Shown: positions 5,302 through 7,357 of the stretch, piece by piece | How the letters are laid out: every line of letters starts with the position of its first letter | Numbering within the stretch: the stretch's first letter is position 1 | Assembly (NCBI GenBank): GCA_038239195.1 | Contig: JBBSEZ010000487.1 | Location: 1-7,357, forward strand | Length of the DNA stretch: 7,357 nt | Origin: JBBSEZ01 sp038239195 | GTDB lineage: Bacteria; Planctomycetota; Planctomycetia; Gemmatales; Gemmataceae | Direction of reading: 5' to 3' | Notes under the pieces: model-generated | Seen by the model: the letters and a program-made list of their open reading frames with translations, nothing else | Database searches by the model: none | Told to the model about the DNA's origin: nothing | Translations under genes and position numbers: made by a program

Positions 5302-6250
5302 ATGGCACGCAAGGCCGGGATCTGGTTCCGTTCGCAGGACGGCTTCTACTACACCACTTACAAGGGCGAGAGCGCCAAACTGTCGAAGGACAAGGCTGAG
5401 GCGGAGCGTGCCTTCCACGCCCTCATGGCGCAGGCTTCCGAAAAGGTGGAAGAGTGCAAGCTGCTCCCGACTTTCCGGAAGGGGGCCGAGCTGTTCCTTG
5501 ATCACGCCGAGAAGACCAAGGAGAGGACGACCTACGAGTTGCAGCGGAACTACCTGTAGAGCTTCTGCGACCACGTCAGGAAGAAGCGGGCGATGGATGT
5601 CAGGGTTGCCGACGTGACCGCGTGGCTGCTGAAGCACACCGACCCAAAGGGCGCCGAGCCCCGACCCGCGAAGGAGCAGCCAAAGAAGGGCAAGAAGCGG
5701 AAGGCAGAGCCAGACGCGCTATGGGGCCACAACACGCAGGTCACCTGCCGAGCCATAGTGCGGGCCTGCTTCAACTGGGCTGTTGATCAAGGCTATCTGA
5801 CGCACAGCCCACTGGGGCACCTCAAGGCGGGTGGCTACCACCGCCGAGAACGCGTTCTGACGAAAAACGAGCGGACGGCGATCCAGCGCTCCATCCGAGA
5901 CCAGACGTTCCGCGAGTTCGTCTTCTTCTTGGAGCAAACGGGCGAGGCCATTCAGCGAGGCGGCGATGGTCAAGGCGGACATGATCGACTTCACCCAGGG
6001 CACAATCACCTTCAAGAAGCACAAGAACGCCAAGAAGGGGAAATCCCGCACCGTCTACATGACGGACAAAGTGAAGGAGCTTTTGCAGCGCCGCTGTGAG
6101 AACACGCCAACCGACTACCTCTTCACCAGCCGCAACGGAGAGACGTTCAAAGGCAACAACACCGTGCAGCGCATTCGGCGATTGGAGAAGCGACTGGGCA
6201 TCAAGAGGTTCTGGACTCTGGCGAAAAAGCGGGCAGGAATAAGACTATAG
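5302..6250 (+). pseudogene. Decayed tyrosine recombinase (phage-type integrase)
   Basis: Residues 1-45 (MARKAGIWFRSQDGFYYTTY...) form an N-terminal DNA-binding-like segment. A SAM-like core-binding domain follows (TFRKGAELFLDHAEK through AIVRACFNWAVDQGYLTHSP), then the catalytic domain (RERVLTKNERTAIQ, FVFFLEQTG, ARPFSEAAMVKADMID, HKNAKKGKSRTVYMTD, YLFTSRNGETF, RLEKRLGIKRF). Three lesions are seen. A TAG at 5557-5559 lies between NYL and SFCDHV, where Gln (CAG) is likely. The frame changes near 5941-5947, just at the first catalytic Arg, where TGG joins ARPFSEAA, best explained by loss of two bases from a GCGCG run. The match ends after LGIKRF (about 6210), so the HxxR, H/W and Tyr catalytic residues are gone and an unrelated tail ends at TAG 6248-6250. 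The enzyme cannot catalyse recombination. It sits immediately after the break in the NADAR gene, so it probably belonged to the inserted element. Confidence 0.9.
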
Positions 6251-6264
6251 GCCTCTGTGGAAAT

Positions 6265-6328
6265 CCGGCAAGTGCGCAGGCAAAGCAATCTCCCTCTGAA
6301 AGGGGGAGTTACCAGCCTGACTTGCCGG
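6265..6328. repeat. Nested inverted repeats between integrase and transposase remnants
   Basis: The outer arms CCGGCAAGT (6265-6273) and ACTTGCCGG (6320-6328) are exact. They enclose an inner stem (6290-6297 / 6301-6308, CTCCCTCT / AGGGGGAG, one G-U-type mismatch) with a three-base loop. The element lies just past the 3' end of the minus-strand transposase, so it may be a transcript-end structure or part of an element boundary. It has no T tract. Confidence 0.5.
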
Positions 6329-6344
6329 GCCTGTCGGCAATTGG

Positions 6345-7148
6345 CTATGCGGCTGGGGTTCTTGCCGGCCCCAAGTAACGTGCGAGGACCTGCTCTACCG
6401 GCGTGCCGTTGGCCGCTTCCTCACAGGCCGCCCGCAACACCGCCCGTTGGTGTTCCTCGCGTAGCCGCGCCAATACCTCCGACAGACTCGTGGTCTTCCC
6501 GTGGGCCTCTTCGTACTCGTATTTTTGCCAGTACAAGTACACGAGCACCAAGTACACCACGGCATACCACTTACTGATCGCCTCGTGACTGTGTAACCGG
6601 AAGTCCCCCAAGCCCAATTGCAATTTCACGTACCAGTAATCGACTTCCTGGCCCCAACGATGCTGATAGCGCCTCAGGACCTCCTGCGCCGACGTTTTCA
6701 CGTCGGTACACGGGAAACACTTCGGGGCTTGCGCCCCTGGTCCCTTTTGTGAGAGTAGCACGCGAACAATCCCGGGCACGCCGCGCAGGCGCCCCGTCAA
6801 CTGGCGGACACAATAAGCCCGCTTTTTCTCGTTCGCCAACTCCAACGACACTCGGTCGTAGGAGCGCCCCTTGAGATCGTGGTGCCAGTCCGTCAACTTC
6901 CGGCCGGACAACTTGCGATTCGACTTGATGGCCGCGATCACGTGCCAGCCCTGCTGGCGAACCCACTTCACCAACTTGGCCGACGTGTACCACGAGTCGA
7001 AAAGCACGTACACGGGGTGCGTTTTCGGGAGCGATGAGACGACCTGTTGCAGCATCTCACGCGCCAATCCCAGGTTGCTGCGGTAATGCAGCCGGGGGCT
7101 CTTGCGGCGGCGATTCAGCCGCCGGACCGTGCTTTCGCGCGTATGCGC
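6345..7148 (-). pseudogene. DDE transposase remnant (IS4/IS701-like group), N-terminus missing
   Basis: About 268 codons are open from 7148 down to the TAG at 6345-6347. The first possible start after the TGA at 7149-7151 is the TTG at 7067, giving 240 residues. Numbered from that TTG, VLFDSWYTSAKL carries the second catalytic Asp (D24), and YQHRWGQEVDYWYVK gives Y134, R137, E141 and K148, exactly the Y-(2)-R-(3)-E-(6)-K spacing of IS4-type transposases and including the catalytic Glu. LQLGLGDFRLHSHEAI and a hydrophobic helix (YAVVYLVLVYLYW) follow. The first catalytic Asp and the N-terminal domain are absent, since such proteins are usually 350-450 residues. Upstream of 7149 no frame continues the family, so the 5' part was deleted or displaced. 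Placement within IS4 versus IS701 is uncertain. The other IS end is not visible. Confidence 0.83.
7105..7124. repeat. 7-bp hairpin near the transposase break
   Basis: CGGCGGC (7105-7111) and GCCGCCG (7118-7124) are exact reverse complements around the loop GATTCA. It lies in the open extension upstream of the recognisable transposase, where the translation (VRRLNRRRKSP) is Arg-rich and has no clear family match. It may mark a short palindromic repeat at the junction where transposase similarity is lost. Confidence 0.4.
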
Positions 7149-7203
7149 TCACCGGGGAAACCGTTGGAGTGAAACGGTAACGTGGTAAGAAAAGCGCAGG
7201 GAG

Positions 7204-7233
7204 GACGACGACCCGGTGAAGCGGGTCGTCATC
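7204..7233 (-). terminator. Terminator-like hairpin, about 20 bases past a possible stop
   Basis: In minus-strand RNA the arms 7233-7222 and 7215-7204 form a 12-bp stem (GATGACGACCCG / CGGGTCGTCGTC) with one U-G wobble and a six-base loop. The stem is followed by CTCCCTGCGCTTTTCTT, a weak and displaced U-rich stretch. It would serve the possible reading frame ending at 7253. Confidence 0.45.
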
Positions 7234-7252
7234 GGGCGCAACCGGCCGGCCG

Positions 7253-7357
7253 CTAGACAGCCATGGGCCATGAAACAGCCTCCAACAGGCCGCGATGGGG
7301 GTGGAGGCGTTGGGTTTCCTGCTCGATGCGGAACGTGAAAAAGTGGTCCCAATCCCC
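7253..7357 (-). CDS. Possible C-terminal end of an unknown protein, cut by the window edge
   Basis: In the minus-strand frame entering from 7357 there are 34 codons before a TAG at 7253-7255. The visible part reads WDHFFTFRIEQETQRLHPHR, then GLLEAVSWPMAV, which has ordinary protein-like composition. The stop is followed by a terminator-like hairpin, which supports it being real. I do not recognise the family. It may instead be noncoding or a remnant, since the stretch is short and the overlapping frame 7149-7352 is also open. Confidence 0.25.
   Translation of the reverse strand, partial: GDWDHFFTFRIEQETQRLHPHRGLLEAVSWPMAV

Noticed and set aside
5302..5559. An intact 85-residue small protein ending at the TAG
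   Set aside because: The same frame continues with integrase core-binding sequence right after the stop, so this is the 5' piece of a pseudogene rather than a separate gene.
7149..7352. Minus-strand 67-residue frame starting with TTG
   Set aside because: It spans the terminator-like hairpin and has low-complexity composition (PPPPSRP, GSSSSLRF). The alternative frame ending at 7253 looks more protein-like, though it too is uncertain.

Overview
The window looks like GC-rich planctomycete DNA, most likely from the Gemmataceae or a relative. This is inferred from recognised families, not from a marker gene. The signs are an NPCBM-domain secreted protein, a large secreted coiled-coil protein of a type I associate with planctomycetes, a tyrosine recombinase whose start (MARKAGIWFRSQDG) resembles integrases amplified in Gemmata-like genomes, and short palindromic repeats between genes.

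Layout. Positions 1-1343 hold a minus-strand gene for a 407-residue exported protein with small beta-type repeats and a C-terminal NPCBM domain. A 338-base gap follows (1344-1681), containing a strong hairpin and a 91-base REP-like inverted repeat. Positions 1682-4537 hold a minus-strand gene for a 951-residue exported protein: two helical, coiled-coil-rich ends joined by about 450 residues of Gly/Lys/Glu/Pro low complexity. A 502-base divergent gap (4538-5039) carries another long inverted repeat.

The right third is a graveyard of nested mobile DNA. A NADAR (YbiA-like) gene starts at 5040 on the plus strand but loses its family match after 46 residues. It is followed by an integrase pseudogene (5302-6250) with a premature TAG, a frameshift at the first catalytic arginine, and loss of the C-terminal catalytic residues. 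Next is a minus-strand DDE transposase remnant (6345-7148) that keeps the second Asp and a YREK-type motif but lacks the N-terminal half. The far right end may hold the tail of another minus-strand reading frame followed by a terminator-like hairpin.

The two exported proteins may work at the cell surface or in the periplasm, but nothing here proves a joint function. I found no CRISPR array, tRNA, rRNA or intact defence system. The most notable items are the extreme Gly/Lys-rich linker and the interrupted NADAR gene.
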